Assembly (NCBI GenBank): GCA_003164495.1
Contig: PLTN01000162.1
Span: 1 to 64,000 of the forward strand
DNA from: Vulcanimicrobiota bacterium
GTDB taxonomy: Bacteria; Vulcanimicrobiota; Vulcanimicrobiia; Vulcanimicrobiales; Vulcanimicrobiaceae
Length of the DNA stretch: 64,000 nucleotides
Direction: 5' to 3'
The notes beneath the pieces were generated by a model that ran no database searches, was not told the DNA's origin, and saw nothing but the letters and a program-made list of their open reading frames with translations. Numbering within the stretch: the first letter of the stretch is position 1; every line of letters starts with the position of its first letter. Shown here one piece after another: positions 26,832 to 36,761 of this stretch. A program made the position numbers and the translations under genes.

Positions 26832-27887
26832 TTACTTGTCTTTGGCCCAGGCTAGTTGGGCTTGGGCGCATTCGATGTGGAGATTCATGAAGCGGTCGAC
26901 GTCGTCTTTGTTGACGAAAGGGTTTGGATCGCCCGGCTTTCGCGCCCGTACGGCGTCGAGTTTTTGCAGCGTGTTGTCGTACTCGGCGTGGATGTGGATG
27001 ATCGTGTCCACGCCGGCTTGGTCTTCGAGATCTTTGAAGCGCTGCGATGAGGCAATATAGGTGGTGCTCATCGCCGCCATGTCGGGGAACATCTGGACCC
27101 CTTCCTGGACGAGACGCATGAAATCCCCACCGAGCATCCCGGCCATGTGCCGCTGGTTGCCGTCCTTGAGCGGAAAGATGATGGAGAGATTTCCGGGCGT
27201 GGACGTCGGCGTTGAGTACAGCGTTACCGTCGTGTCGCCGAGGGTGAGCTTCTCACCGTCGTAGGCGACCATGTCTTTCGTTGGCTTGACGCTCGCCGGG
27301 GAGTTGTCTTTCGCCAGCAGATCCCAATCGATCGCCGACATGATCACGTGCGCCGACGGCACCATCTTCTTCAGCGCGTTGATGCCCCACGATTGATCCG
27401 AATGCGACCGCACTACGATCGCATATTTGATGTTGGCCGGATCCAAACCGAAGGTTTTCAGCTCGTTCAAGAGCTCCGGAGTCACCCACGGGAAGTTCGT
27501 GTTGAGCAGAATGATCCCGGCTGACGTGGTGAGCGCCCACGTCGATTCCGTTTGCGTTCCAATATAATAAAGGTTGTCGAACACCCGAACCGGCGGCACG
27601 TACCACTGGTCGCGCGGGGTCGGCACCAGCTTCTCTTTTTCTTCCGGCTCGCCGGCACCGACGAACGGCGGCTTCGCGCCGGCCTTCGGTTGCGTGCAGA
27701 CCAGCTTGAACAGCGAGCCGTAGCTCTGCCACGGCTTCGCGTTCGGCGTCGACGGCGATACGTCGGCCATCGCCGCGGCCACGTGCGCCTGCGCCGCCGA
27801 CATCGCCTGACCGTTCGCGTCAGAGGTGATGCCGCCGGCGAGCAATGCCGTGCACAGCGCTGCCCCGCAGAAACGTTGCAAGCTCAC
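26832..27887 (-). CDS. Secreted metallo-beta-lactamase-fold protein with degenerate metal motif
   Basis: GTG start at 27887 (GTGA overlap); B3-like fold order but 'VVRSHSDQS' in place of HxHxDH. Confidence 0.65.
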   Translation of the reverse strand: MSLQRFCGAALCTALLAGGITSDANGQAMSAAQAHVAAAMADVSPSTPNAKPWQSYGSLFKLVCTQPKAGAKPPFVGAGEPEEKEKLVPTPRDQWYVPPVRVFDNLYYIGTQTESTWALTTSAGIILLNTNFPWVTPELLNELKTFGLDPANIKYAIVVRSHSDQSWGINALKKMVPSAHVIMSAIDWDLLAKDNSPASVKPTKDMVAYDGEKLTLGDTTVTLYSTPTSTPGNLSIIFPLKDGNQRHMAGMLGGDFMRLVQEGVQMFPDMAAMSTTYIASSQRFKDLEDQAGVDTIIHIHAEYDNTLQKLDAVRARKPGDPNPFVNKDDVDRFMNLHIECAQAQLAWAKDK

Positions 27888-28837
27888 GAAACCACCGTTT
27901 GCAGCAGCTCGCGCGCGTCGAACCGTTGCGGGATGTTCTTGTATTTCGCCATCAGGTCGATCACGGGCTGAATCGCCGACGGCTCGACCGTGGCGGGCGT
28001 GAAGCCGTGCCGCATCTCGACGGCCACCTTCGGGTCCATGCCCGAATACGAGGCGAAGATCTGGCTCGTCTCCGCGACGTGCGCGTTGCTGTAGGCCGCC
28101 GCGCGCTGGAGCACCTTGGCAAAACGCGCAACGGTGTCTTGATTCTTCGCTGCATAATCGCGGCTCGAGAAATAGACGACCTCGAGGATCGGGCGCTCGT
28201 AGCCGGTCAGCTCGTCGATGAAAAAGCGCAGTTTTCCGGCGCGCACGTCCTGCATCATCACGGGCTCGGCAACCAATCCGGCGTCGATCCGGCCTTGCTC
28301 GATCGCGGCCGACGCGGCGGCGTTGGGCGGCAGCTCGATGAATTTCACGGTTGATGAATCGCCGCCGCGCGCATCGATGATCGCGCGCAAGCCGAGGTAG
28401 GCGATGTCGCCGATCGCCGAGCACGAGACCACCTTTCCCTGGAGATCGAGCGGCGTGCGCAGCGGTGAATTCGCAGCCACCACGATGCCTGCGGTCGCAA
28501 CGTCTTTCCGGTAGATGATCGACGGCGCCAGAATGGCAAACGGAAGATTCCGCGCATACGCCGCGATGATCGACGTGATGCTCGCCATCCCGATGTCCTT
28601 CGCGCCGCCCACGATCGATTGCGCGACCACCGCGCCGGTCGTCGCCTGCTGCCAATCGACGTCGAGACCGGCCTGGCGAAACAGCCCGGCATTCAGCGCA
28701 TAGAGAAACGGCCGGACGGCGTCGGCGACGGAGGCGATGAACCGCACCGGCGTCAGCGTCGCGTTCTGTGCCAGCGCCGCCGGCGTTGCTGCGGCAAGCA
28801 GCGCTCCTTGGATCAACGCCGCGCGTGTAATCGCCAT
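27884..28837 (-). CDS. NMT1/THI5-like ABC substrate-binding protein
   Basis: 'NAGLFRQAGLDVDWQQATTGAVVAQSIVGGAKDIGMASI'; signal peptide; ATGA overlap with upstream gene. Confidence 0.85.
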   Translation of the reverse strand: MAITRAALIQGALLAAATPAALAQNATLTPVRFIASVADAVRPFLYALNAGLFRQAGLDVDWQQATTGAVVAQSIVGGAKDIGMASITSIIAAYARNLPFAILAPSIIYRKDVATAGIVVAANSPLRTPLDLQGKVVSCSAIGDIAYLGLRAIIDARGGDSSTVKFIELPPNAAASAAIEQGRIDAGLVAEPVMMQDVRAGKLRFFIDELTGYERPILEVVYFSSRDYAAKNQDTVARFAKVLQRAAAYSNAHVAETSQIFASYSGMDPKVAVEMRHGFTPATVEPSAIQPVIDLMAKYKNIPQRFDARELLQTVVS

Positions 28838-30099
28838 CAGAAGCGGACCAGCAGTTCCGCCTGCAGCGCTTCGTGCCAATCGGCACCCGGCTCGACGGTG
28901 TGGTTCCCGCCGCGCAACGCGCGGAACGTGGCCGGATCGGTGCCGCGCGGCGAGCCGCCGGCCTCGACCGTGTCGACCGCTTCGAGCAACAGCCGGCGCA
29001 ACACGATCACGGCGCGATCGGTCGTGCCGAGATGTTCGCGCGAACGGTCGACGATCGGTCCCATCCCCACTTGCAGCGCGATGTCTTGCGTGTTGATTCC
29101 GGGGATGCCAGTAAACGTGCGCTTCTGCAAGTCGCGGTCGATGAAGAAGTCGTTCGAGAGCCGTGCCTTGAGTCGAAACGGACGCTCGGGATCGAGGTCC
29201 TCCGGACCGCGCCCGATCTCGTGTTCCGATTCGTCGATGAACTTCTGCGTCAGCGGCACGGCCGGGTTGTCCGAGTACATGAAGTTGTAGATCACCGTGT
29301 GCTCGTCGTCCATCGGCACCCAGTAGTGGCCGTTGATCGTCAGGATCTCCGGATCGAAGGCATGGTTCTGCCCCCGGATCTGCATCACCGGCATCACGTA
29401 GTGATAGACGCGCACGTGCTGCAAATCGCCGCGTGACCGGATCCCGGTATACAGATAACCGTAATCGGTCGGTTCGACTTCGATGCGCGGAACCGTGGCG
29501 TCGTAATTGCTCAAGAACGAGCGGTCGCCGATCTTCTGGTTGTGCAAGATCAGCACGTGCGCAGAATCGAAGCCGCCTTCGACGGCCTGCAGGTAGTTGC
29601 AGTCCTCGTATGTCTTCGAGACGTGGCGATGCGTCGCCGGAGCGCGCAGCAGTTCGCCGTCGGGCGGCGCGGGTTGAAACTCGGGCGGTCCCATATAGGT
29701 CCACAACATCCCGCCCGCTTCGTAGGTCGGGTACGCGTTGATCGTCACCTTCGATTTGAAGAGCGAGTCCGGCGGTTCCGACGGCATGTCGACGCAGGCG
29801 CCGTCGCGGTCGAACTTCCAGCCGTGGTAGACGCAGCGCAAGCCGCACTCTTCGTTGCGGCCGAAAAACATCGGCGCGCGGCGGTGCGGACAGAACGCAT
29901 CGACGAGTCCAACCTTCCCGTCGCTATCGCGAAACGCAACCAAATCCTCGCCGAGGATGCGCACGCGTATGGGCGCGCCGTCACGATCGGGAAGTTCGCT
30001 CGACAGCGCCGCCGGCAGCCAATAGCGCCGCAGCGTCTCGCCCATCGGTGTTCCGCGGCCGACTCGCGTCAAACGTTCGTTCTCTTGCGGCGTCAACAT
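28837..30099 (-). CDS. Rieske 2Fe-2S ring-hydroxylating oxygenase alpha subunit (phthalate 4,5-dioxygenase-like)
   Basis: 'CPHRRAPMFFGRNEECGLRCVYHGWKFD' Rieske CxH...CxxH motif. Confidence 0.92.
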   Translation of the reverse strand: MLTPQENERLTRVGRGTPMGETLRRYWLPAALSSELPDRDGAPIRVRILGEDLVAFRDSDGKVGLVDAFCPHRRAPMFFGRNEECGLRCVYHGWKFDRDGACVDMPSEPPDSLFKSKVTINAYPTYEAGGMLWTYMGPPEFQPAPPDGELLRAPATHRHVSKTYEDCNYLQAVEGGFDSAHVLILHNQKIGDRSFLSNYDATVPRIEVEPTDYGYLYTGIRSRGDLQHVRVYHYVMPVMQIRGQNHAFDPEILTINGHYWVPMDDEHTVIYNFMYSDNPAVPLTQKFIDESEHEIGRGPEDLDPERPFRLKARLSNDFFIDRDLQKRTFTGIPGINTQDIALQVGMGPIVDRSREHLGTTDRAVIVLRRLLLEAVDTVEAGGSPRGTDPATFRALRGGNHTVEPGADWHEALQAELLVRF

Positions 30100-30200
30100 A
30101 CGCGGAGATCTCCTAAGATGCGAAGCGGAGGGGAGCGCGACTTGCGTCGGCAAAGCGTTTTCTGCGTGCTTTCGCCGCCGCCTTCGGAGGGTTCATCGTC

Positions 30201-31163
30201 ATGGCCGTTTCCCGTGCTCACGCGCTCACCATTATGGCGGGTGCTGCGCTCGTCTTTCCGGCCGCGGGCAGCGCGCAAGCCCCGGCGGTTCTGCGCATCG
30301 GGACGCCCGGCAACGACGGCAACGCCCTCGCCTACTACGCTTTTGAGAACGGCGTCTTTCGCAAGTACGGCATCACGGCCCAAATCCAGACCATCCGCAC
30401 GGGCAGCGGCTCGGGGATCGCGGGCGCCGTCATCGGCGGCGCGCTCGATGTCGGTGAAGGCGATATCATTGCTGTCGCAGCCGCACGGGAGCACGGGCTG
30501 CCGCTGCTGTTGATCGCACCGTCGTTTCTTCATCGCGGGCCAGCGCCGGTCAGCGCATTGATCGTGGCTAAGAACTCCACGATCCATACCGGCGCCGACC
30601 TCAACGGCGCAACGATCGCGGTTCCGTCGCTCACGGGTCCGGCGAAGCTCGTGACCGTTGCATGGTTGCAAAAGAACGGTACCGATCTTGCATCGGTCAA
30701 ATACGTCGAACTCCCGCAAACCGCGATGGCTGCGGCGATCGCCCGCGGCACCGTCGCCGCCGCGACGACGACCGAGCCGAACCTGGCCGGCGCGCTCGAC
30801 GACGTGCGCGTCCTCGGCTACGTCTACGATGCGATCGGGAACCCGCTGCAAGTCTCAGGCTGGTTTGCAACGGAGGACTGGATCCGCGCCAACACCGATG
30901 TCGCCCGGCGCTTCGTTGCGGCCTTGCGCGAATCGGCCGCGTGGGCGAACAACCCGAAGAATCACGCCGCGTCGGCCGCCATTCTTCAGAAATACACGCC
31001 GTTCAGCTCGGACTTACTGCCGAAGATGCATCGCGCGCAATACGGCGAGTTCTTCGACCCGGCGACGATGCAGCCGCTGCTCGATGCGGCCTACGACCAG
31101 AAGTCGCTGCAAAAGCGCATCGTAGCGAAGGACCTGCTCAGCAGCGTCGCCGCTACGCACTAG
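30201..31163 (+). CDS. NMT1-like ABC substrate-binding protein
   Basis: Signal peptide; 'YYAFENGVFRKYGITAQIQTIRTGSGSGIAGAVIGGALDVGEGD'; clear paralog of 38514-39488. Confidence 0.88.
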   Translation: MAVSRAHALTIMAGAALVFPAAGSAQAPAVLRIGTPGNDGNALAYYAFENGVFRKYGITAQIQTIRTGSGSGIAGAVIGGALDVGEGDIIAVAAAREHGLPLLLIAPSFLHRGPAPVSALIVAKNSTIHTGADLNGATIAVPSLTGPAKLVTVAWLQKNGTDLASVKYVELPQTAMAAAIARGTVAAATTTEPNLAGALDDVRVLGYVYDAIGNPLQVSGWFATEDWIRANTDVARRFVAALRESAAWANNPKNHAASAAILQKYTPFSSDLLPKMHRAQYGEFFDPATMQPLLDAAYDQKSLQKRIVAKDLLSSVAATH

Positions 31164-31884
31164 CCCGCGCGAGGATTGCGGGCAACGCGGTCTCGGTCCC
31201 GGCCCGCAGCGCGAGCACGTTCGGTCCGCCGGTTGCGTCGGGGTTGATTTCGATGACCGCCACGCTCTCATCGCCGACGCGACCCAACGACGCGGCGGGA
31301 TAGACCACCAGCGACGTTCCGGCAATGATGATGAGGTCGGCGGACTGCGATTCGCCCGCCGCGCTTTCCCACGCGCCTTCCGGTAACGATTCCCCGAACC
31401 ACACGACGTTCGGCCGCAGCTTGCCGCCGCAAGCGTGCGCGATCCGCGCGAGATCGAACGGGGCATCCAGCACCTCGCGATACGCGCAACCGGTACAACG
31501 GACGGTTTGGAGGTCGCCGTGAAGTTCGACCAGCGCCCGCGACCCCGCCCGCTTCTGCAGCCCGTCGACGTTCTGCGTTGCGTGAAACACATGGGGCACA
31601 ACGCGCTCGAGTTCGGCCAGCGCACGATGCCCGGCGTTCGGTTCGGCCGCGGCATAGGCCGCGAAGCGCTCGTTGTACCACGTCCACACGAGTACCGGAT
31701 CGTGCTCGAACCCGGCCCGGCTCGCCAGCTCCGCGAACGACTTCTCGCGCCAATAGCCGCCATCGCCGCGAAACGTTTTCAGACCCGAGCCGACGCCCAT
31801 CCCCGCACCGGTGAGGACGAACACGCGTTGCGCTGCCCGCAACAACGCGGCCGCTCGCCCAATGCCGTCCGCGTCTAGCGACAT
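31153..31884 (-). CDS. SIR2-family NAD-dependent protein deacetylase
   Basis: 'LTGAGMGVGSGLKTFRGDGG', 'TQNVDGLQKRAGS', 'ELHGDLQTVRCTGC'. Confidence 0.92.
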   Translation of the reverse strand: MSLDADGIGRAAALLRAAQRVFVLTGAGMGVGSGLKTFRGDGGYWREKSFAELASRAGFEHDPVLVWTWYNERFAAYAAAEPNAGHRALAELERVVPHVFHATQNVDGLQKRAGSRALVELHGDLQTVRCTGCAYREVLDAPFDLARIAHACGGKLRPNVVWFGESLPEGAWESAAGESQSADLIIIAGTSLVVYPAASLGRVGDESVAVIEINPDATGGPNVLALRAGTETALPAILARASA

Positions 31885-33329
31885 TCCGGCAAGATGCGGC
31901 CCAATCGTGCGATCGCCTCTTCCATCGTTGCCTCGTCGTGTTCGGCAAAGCCGAAGATGAATTCACCCGGTACCGGATCGCGCAGATGGTGCGGCCCGGT
32001 ACTCATCAGGGCGACGCCGGCGCGGCGCGCGCGCTCGATGAAGCGGTCAGTTTCGAGCAGGGGCAACCGCACGACTAGGTGCATGCCGGCGCTTTCACCG
32101 CTCACCTCCAGCCCATCGCCGATGTGGCGCCGCAAGGCTGCGAGCAGCGCCTCACGCCGCGCGCGGTAGAGCACCCGCATGCGCCGCAAGTGACGCTCGA
32201 AGCCGCCCTCGACGATGAACGATGCGAGCGCCCGCTGCTCGAGAATCGGCGACTGCCGGTCGGCGAATCCCTTGGCGGCCTGAATGACTTCGCGCAGGGC
32301 CGGCGGCGCAACGACGAATCCGATGCGCAGTGCCGGAAACATCGTTTTCGAAAATGTGCCGACGTAGACGACGCGCCCGGACGTATCGATGCCGTAGAGC
32401 GCGGGAATCGGGCGGCCCTCGTAACGATAGGCGCTATCGTAGTCGTCTTCGACCACGATTGCACTATTGCGCTCGGCCCACGCCAGCAGCGCGCGCCGCC
32501 GCGTTGCCGCCAGCAGCGAGCCGAGCGGAAACTGGTGCGAGGGGGTAACGTAGACCAGTCGTGCGCCGGCCGCGTAGCGCTCCAAGAGGTCGACTCGGAT
32601 GCCGTCGTGGTCGACCGCGATCGCGCGCATGTCGGCGCCGTGCGCGCTGAACGTGCGTTGGGCACCCAGGTAGCCCGGCTCCTCGAGCGCCACGACATCG
32701 CCGGGCTCGATCAGGACGCGGGCGACCAGGTCGATCGCTTGCTGCGAGCCGTTCACGATCGTGACGTCGCGCGCGGTGCACGCGATCCCGCGACCGCGCC
32801 CCAAGTAGGCCGCGATCGCTTCACGCAACGGCAAGTAGCCGGCGGGATCGGGGCTGTAGTCGAGCAGCGACCCGTCACGCGCCGCCGCGGAAATCGCCCG
32901 TCGCCATTCGGCGTGCGGAAACGCGTTGAAGGCCGGACGGCCGTCGCGAAAGTCGATCAGTCCCGCGCGGCGCGGCGGTTCGAGCGGCCCGCCCTCCGTG
33001 AGCGAAGCCCCATACGTGGACAGCCGAATCGAGGCCTTACCGCGTTCGGCACCATCGCCGGCGCGCGGTAACGGGCCTTCCGGCAACTCGGAGCTGACAA
33101 ACGTGCCGGAACCGGTGGTCGCTTGCAGGTAGCCTTCGCTGTGCAGCTGCGCAAAGCTCGAGATGATCGTCGAACGCGAAACACCCAACGCTTCCGCCAG
33201 CGCGCGCGTCGAGGGCAAGCGCGTACCGGGGGCGACTTGGGCGTTGAGAATCGCACCACGCAGCCCTTCGTAGAGTTGCCGATGCAACGGAACGTTACTC
33301 GACGCGTCGAGTTCGATCGGCAGCTCCAT
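31875..33329 (-). CDS. MocR/PdxR-type GntR regulator with aminotransferase-like domain
   Basis: N-terminal GntR wHTH 'LPSTRALAEALGVSRSTIISSFAQLHSEGYL'; PLP-fold 'VVEDDYDSAYRYEG'. Confidence 0.93.
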   Translation of the reverse strand: MELPIELDASSNVPLHRQLYEGLRGAILNAQVAPGTRLPSTRALAEALGVSRSTIISSFAQLHSEGYLQATTGSGTFVSSELPEGPLPRAGDGAERGKASIRLSTYGASLTEGGPLEPPRRAGLIDFRDGRPAFNAFPHAEWRRAISAAARDGSLLDYSPDPAGYLPLREAIAAYLGRGRGIACTARDVTIVNGSQQAIDLVARVLIEPGDVVALEEPGYLGAQRTFSAHGADMRAIAVDHDGIRVDLLERYAAGARLVYVTPSHQFPLGSLLAATRRRALLAWAERNSAIVVEDDYDSAYRYEGRPIPALYGIDTSGRVVYVGTFSKTMFPALRIGFVVAPPALREVIQAAKGFADRQSPILEQRALASFIVEGGFERHLRRMRVLYRARREALLAALRRHIGDGLEVSGESAGMHLVVRLPLLETDRFIERARRAGVALMSTGPHHLRDPVPGEFIFGFAEHDEATMEEAIARLGRILPECR

Positions 33330-33633
33330 GCCTTACAGTGGTCTGGTCTCCTTCCACCAAAATGGTACTTGAGTGCGACCACTCGCGCCATTACGCTATG
33401 TGACACCGAATCAGTTCCGTTTTATCCATCTTGCGTACGCTAAAGCGTGCAAGACGGCGAAGCACGCATGGAACTGATTTTCGTCGCGCTGCAACGGCGA
33501 TAGCAATTTTATACAAACAACCACTTTGCGCCGTTATCAGCGTCGCAAATTGACATTCGTGTTGCGCGTGCTTACGTCTATAGTTCTCCTAACGTCAACG
33601 CCCCTCAATGTCGTTCAGGAGAAGCAATCAACC

Positions 33634-35022
33634 ATGTTACCGCAAGCAACAAGCCTGCGCACCCAATGTCTAAGCTTCTGGACCGTACTGGCCCAGAGCA
33701 TTGCGCTGATCTCGCCGACGATGACTGCGGTGCTGATCGTACCACTGATGTTCGGCACAACCGGCAACGCGAGTTGGCTCGCCTACGCGTTCGGCACGGT
33801 GATGCTGTTATTCGTCGCATTCAATCTCAACCAATTCGCGCGCCGCTCCTCGCACACCGGATCGATGTTCTTGTATTCGGTGGCCGGGCTCGGGCCGACG
33901 GCCGGCGGCATGGCCGGCTGGTGCCTGATCTGGGCCTACATGTTCATCGGAACGGCCGGAGTCGCCGGCTTCACCATCTTCGCGCAGCAGCTGCTCGTGA
34001 TGATGCACCTCAACGTACCTGCCGTAGCGCTCTTCGCGGTCTGCGCGGCGATCTGCTGGTACTGCGCCTACAAAGACGTCCGCCTCTCGGCGGTGCTGAT
34101 GCTCGTGCTCGAGGCGGTCTCGGTCGCGCTCATCACCGTCCTCGCGTTCGTCGTCCTCGGACACCACAACTTTGCTCTCGATGCCGACCAGCTATCGCTC
34201 AAGGGCAATACCCTCAATACCCTCGGCCTCGGCGTCGTCGTCGCGATCTTCAGCCTCGTCGGCTTCGAAGCTGCGACGGCGTTTGGTGAAGAAGCGAAAA
34301 ACCCGCTGAAGAATATCCCGCGCGCGGTCATCGTGAGCCTGATCCTCACCGGCGTGTTCTTCGTCTTCATCACATATACGGAAGTCTTAGGCCTGCGCGG
34401 CGTGAAGCCGTCGCTGGATGCACAAACTGCCCCTCTCTCGACCCTCGCGACGATGATGCACCTCGACGTGCTGCAGATCCCGATCGATCTCGGCGCCATG
34501 TTGAGCTTCTTCTCGCTCGCCCTCTCGTGCATGAACGCCGGCGCGCGCGTCGTCTTCCAAATGGGCCGCCACGGTTTCTTCCACGAAGCCACCGGCGTCG
34601 CGCACTCCACCAACGAAACCCCGCACGTCGCGATCACGATCTACGCGCTGCTCGAGTTCGCTATCCCCTGCATCATCCTGTCGTTCAAGGGCCTGGCCGT
34701 TACCGACGTCTTCAACGATGCCGGAACGTTCGGGGCCTTTGGTTTCCTCGGAGCGTACATCTTCGTCTCCGTGGCGGCACCGATGCACCTCAGGAAGATC
34801 GGCGAGTTGCGCCCACGCGACATCGCCTACTCCGTCGCGGCGCTCGTGTGCCTGCTCGTACCCGCCATCGGAAGCGTGTATCCCGTCCCTGCTCCGCCGG
34901 TCAACACGTTCGTCTACGTCTTCCTGCTGTACTTCCTGGTCGGCCTCGCGGTCTTCGTGGCGCGCCGAACCCGGACGCAGACGGAGACGTCCGAACTCGC
35001 ATCCGAAGCGGCAGCCGCATGA
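33634..35022 (+). CDS. APC-family amino acid permease
   Basis: RBS aggagaag and ATG at 33634; 12-TM APC pattern, 'FSLVGFEAATAFGEEAKNPLKNIPRAV'. Confidence 0.92.
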   Translation: MLPQATSLRTQCLSFWTVLAQSIALISPTMTAVLIVPLMFGTTGNASWLAYAFGTVMLLFVAFNLNQFARRSSHTGSMFLYSVAGLGPTAGGMAGWCLIWAYMFIGTAGVAGFTIFAQQLLVMMHLNVPAVALFAVCAAICWYCAYKDVRLSAVLMLVLEAVSVALITVLAFVVLGHHNFALDADQLSLKGNTLNTLGLGVVVAIFSLVGFEAATAFGEEAKNPLKNIPRAVIVSLILTGVFFVFITYTEVLGLRGVKPSLDAQTAPLSTLATMMHLDVLQIPIDLGAMLSFFSLALSCMNAGARVVFQMGRHGFFHEATGVAHSTNETPHVAITIYALLEFAIPCIILSFKGLAVTDVFNDAGTFGAFGFLGAYIFVSVAAPMHLRKIGELRPRDIAYSVAALVCLLVPAIGSVYPVPAPPVNTFVYVFLLYFLVGLAVFVARRTRTQTETSELASEAAAA

Positions 35023-35029
35023 AGGGGCA

Positions 35030-35830
35030 ATCATAGAACCGTTCGTCGCGCGGTTACGCGTCTACCCATTCAAGTCGCTGGACGGCGCTGACGTGACAAC
35101 GTCGGCGCTCGTCGCGCGCGGCGGATTACGATCCGACCGCGCGTTCGCGTTGTTCGATGAGAACGGCGGCTTCGTGAATGCGAAACGCGAACCGCGCGTG
35201 CACGAACTGCGGGTTAGCTACGATGCGGACGTTACCCGCGCCACGTTCGTCAGCCCGCGCATCGCGACGCCGCACGTCTTCGCGCTCGACGACGATCCGC
35301 AGGGTCTGGCAAGCTGGCTGAGCGCGCACTTCGAGCGGCCGGTCGCGGTGCGGCGCGACCCCGACGGCGGCTTCCCCGACGATATGAAAGCGCCCGGTCC
35401 GACGCTGGTCTCAACGGCAACGCTGGCGGCAGTCGCCGCATGGTTTCCGGGACTCTCCGCCGACGACGTGCGCCTGCGCCTGCGCGCCAACATCGAGATC
35501 GGCGACGTTCCCGCGTTCTGGGAAGACGGGCTGTTCACGACGGCCGGCGACGTCGTGCCGTTTCGTATCGGCAGCGCCGTGCTCGAAGGCACCAACCCGT
35601 GTGCGCGCTGCATCGTCCCGAGCCGCGACACGATCACCGGCGTCGCGCTCCCCATGTTTGCCAAGGTCGTGTCACAGCAGCGCGCGGCAACCCTGCCGCG
35701 ATGGGCCGACCGCAGCCGGTTCGATCACTTTTATCGCCTGACCGTCAACACGCGTCCCGGAGCCGGCCAATGCGGCCGCACGATCGCCGTCGGCGACGTG
35801 CTCGAGCGTCTCGTGGCAGCCACGCCTTAA
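35030..35830 (+). CDS. MOSC-domain protein (start codon uncertain)
   Basis: 'RLRVYPFKSLDGADVTTSALVARGGLRSDRAFALFD', '...EGTNPCARCIVPSRD' MOSC motif; no ATG/GTG/TTG near the expected N-terminus. Confidence 0.8.
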   Translation: MIEPFVARLRVYPFKSLDGADVTTSALVARGGLRSDRAFALFDENGGFVNAKREPRVHELRVSYDADVTRATFVSPRIATPHVFALDDDPQGLASWLSAHFERPVAVRRDPDGGFPDDMKAPGPTLVSTATLAAVAAWFPGLSADDVRLRLRANIEIGDVPAFWEDGLFTTAGDVVPFRIGSAVLEGTNPCARCIVPSRDTITGVALPMFAKVVSQQRAATLPRWADRSRFDHFYRLTVNTRPGAGQCGRTIAVGDVLERLVAATP

Positions 35831-35846
35831 TCCACTGTGCGCAGAA

Positions 35847-36107
35847 TCAGCCGAGGCCGAGCAATCTCCCGACGATCTCGGCGGCCGCACCGGCGACGTT
35901 GTCCGCGAGCAGATACGCATGGCCGCGGCCCTTGTCGAACACCACGGCAACGGTTTTCCCGTCACCGTCGGGGCGCGCGATGCCGCGATTCGCTTTGGAC
36001 GTCCAAATAGCGTGGTCTTCGTAGAGCTCGCAGCTGACGTTCTTCATGCCGAGCTTCTCCTCGACCACGTCCGTCACCGCGGAAGCCCACGACTCAAAGC
36101 TTGCCAT
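35847..36107 (-). CDS. Small hypothetical protein
   Basis: Start at internal ATG 'MASFESWASAVTDVVEEKLG'. Confidence 0.55.
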   Translation of the reverse strand: MASFESWASAVTDVVEEKLGMKNVSCELYEDHAIWTSKANRGIARPDGDGKTVAVVFDKGRGHAYLLADNVAGAAAEIVGRLLGLG

Positions 36108-36157
36108 GCAGCGTTCCTTCGCCGCAGGCAAGCTCCGAACCACTAAGATTCACCGCC

Positions 36158-36721
36158 CTAAGCGGGCAAACTCCTTGCGCGGAACGCCAGCGCGATCATC
36201 GTTGCGCCGACGACGAAGCCGTAGATGGCGATCATCAACACGATGTAGACGAGCCCGGTTGCCGGTGCCAGCAGCACGAAAAATCCAAAGACGACCGACA
36301 CCACGCCGAAGAGCACGTAGAGCCATTCGCCGGGGACGTGCGTACGCACGCGAAACGCGGTGACGAGCGCGAGCACGCCGGTGATGATGGCCCAGTAGCC
36401 GACGAGGTAGGCCAAGCTGATGATGCTGATTCCGGGCCACACGAAGATGACCAGTCCCACCGCGACGCCCAAGATACCCTCGAGCAGCAGTACCCACCAA
36501 TGCGCGTCGGAGCGCATCACGCTGAACGCTTTCCAGATTGCAACGACCCCGTCGACGATGAGGTAGGCGCCGATGAGAATGACCGCGATGGCCAGCGTAG
36601 CGCCCGGATAGAGCAGCGCGAAGACCCCCAACGCAATTCCGAGCAGTCCGCGAATGAGAAAGAGCCACCAATATCGGCGAAGTTCGCCGGCGATACGCGG
36701 CCCCGGTACCCGGTCGATCAT
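36158..36721 (-). CDS. HdeD/DUF308-like membrane protein
   Basis: 'WWLFLIRGLLGIALGVFALLYPGATLAIAVILIGAYLIVDGV'. Confidence 0.85.
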   Translation of the reverse strand: MIDRVPGPRIAGELRRYWWLFLIRGLLGIALGVFALLYPGATLAIAVILIGAYLIVDGVVAIWKAFSVMRSDAHWWVLLLEGILGVAVGLVIFVWPGISIISLAYLVGYWAIITGVLALVTAFRVRTHVPGEWLYVLFGVVSVVFGFFVLLAPATGLVYIVLMIAIYGFVVGATMIALAFRARSLPA

Positions 36722-36761
36722 GTCCAAGCCCTCCAAGCTCGAGCAGATGGCCGAGCCTTTG

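Noticed and set aside
27888-29848. N-terminal extensions of ORFs 26832-28886 and 27884-29848
   Set aside because: Extensions run through other genes in the wrong frame; GTG/ATG starts with stop-start overlaps mark the real 5' ends.
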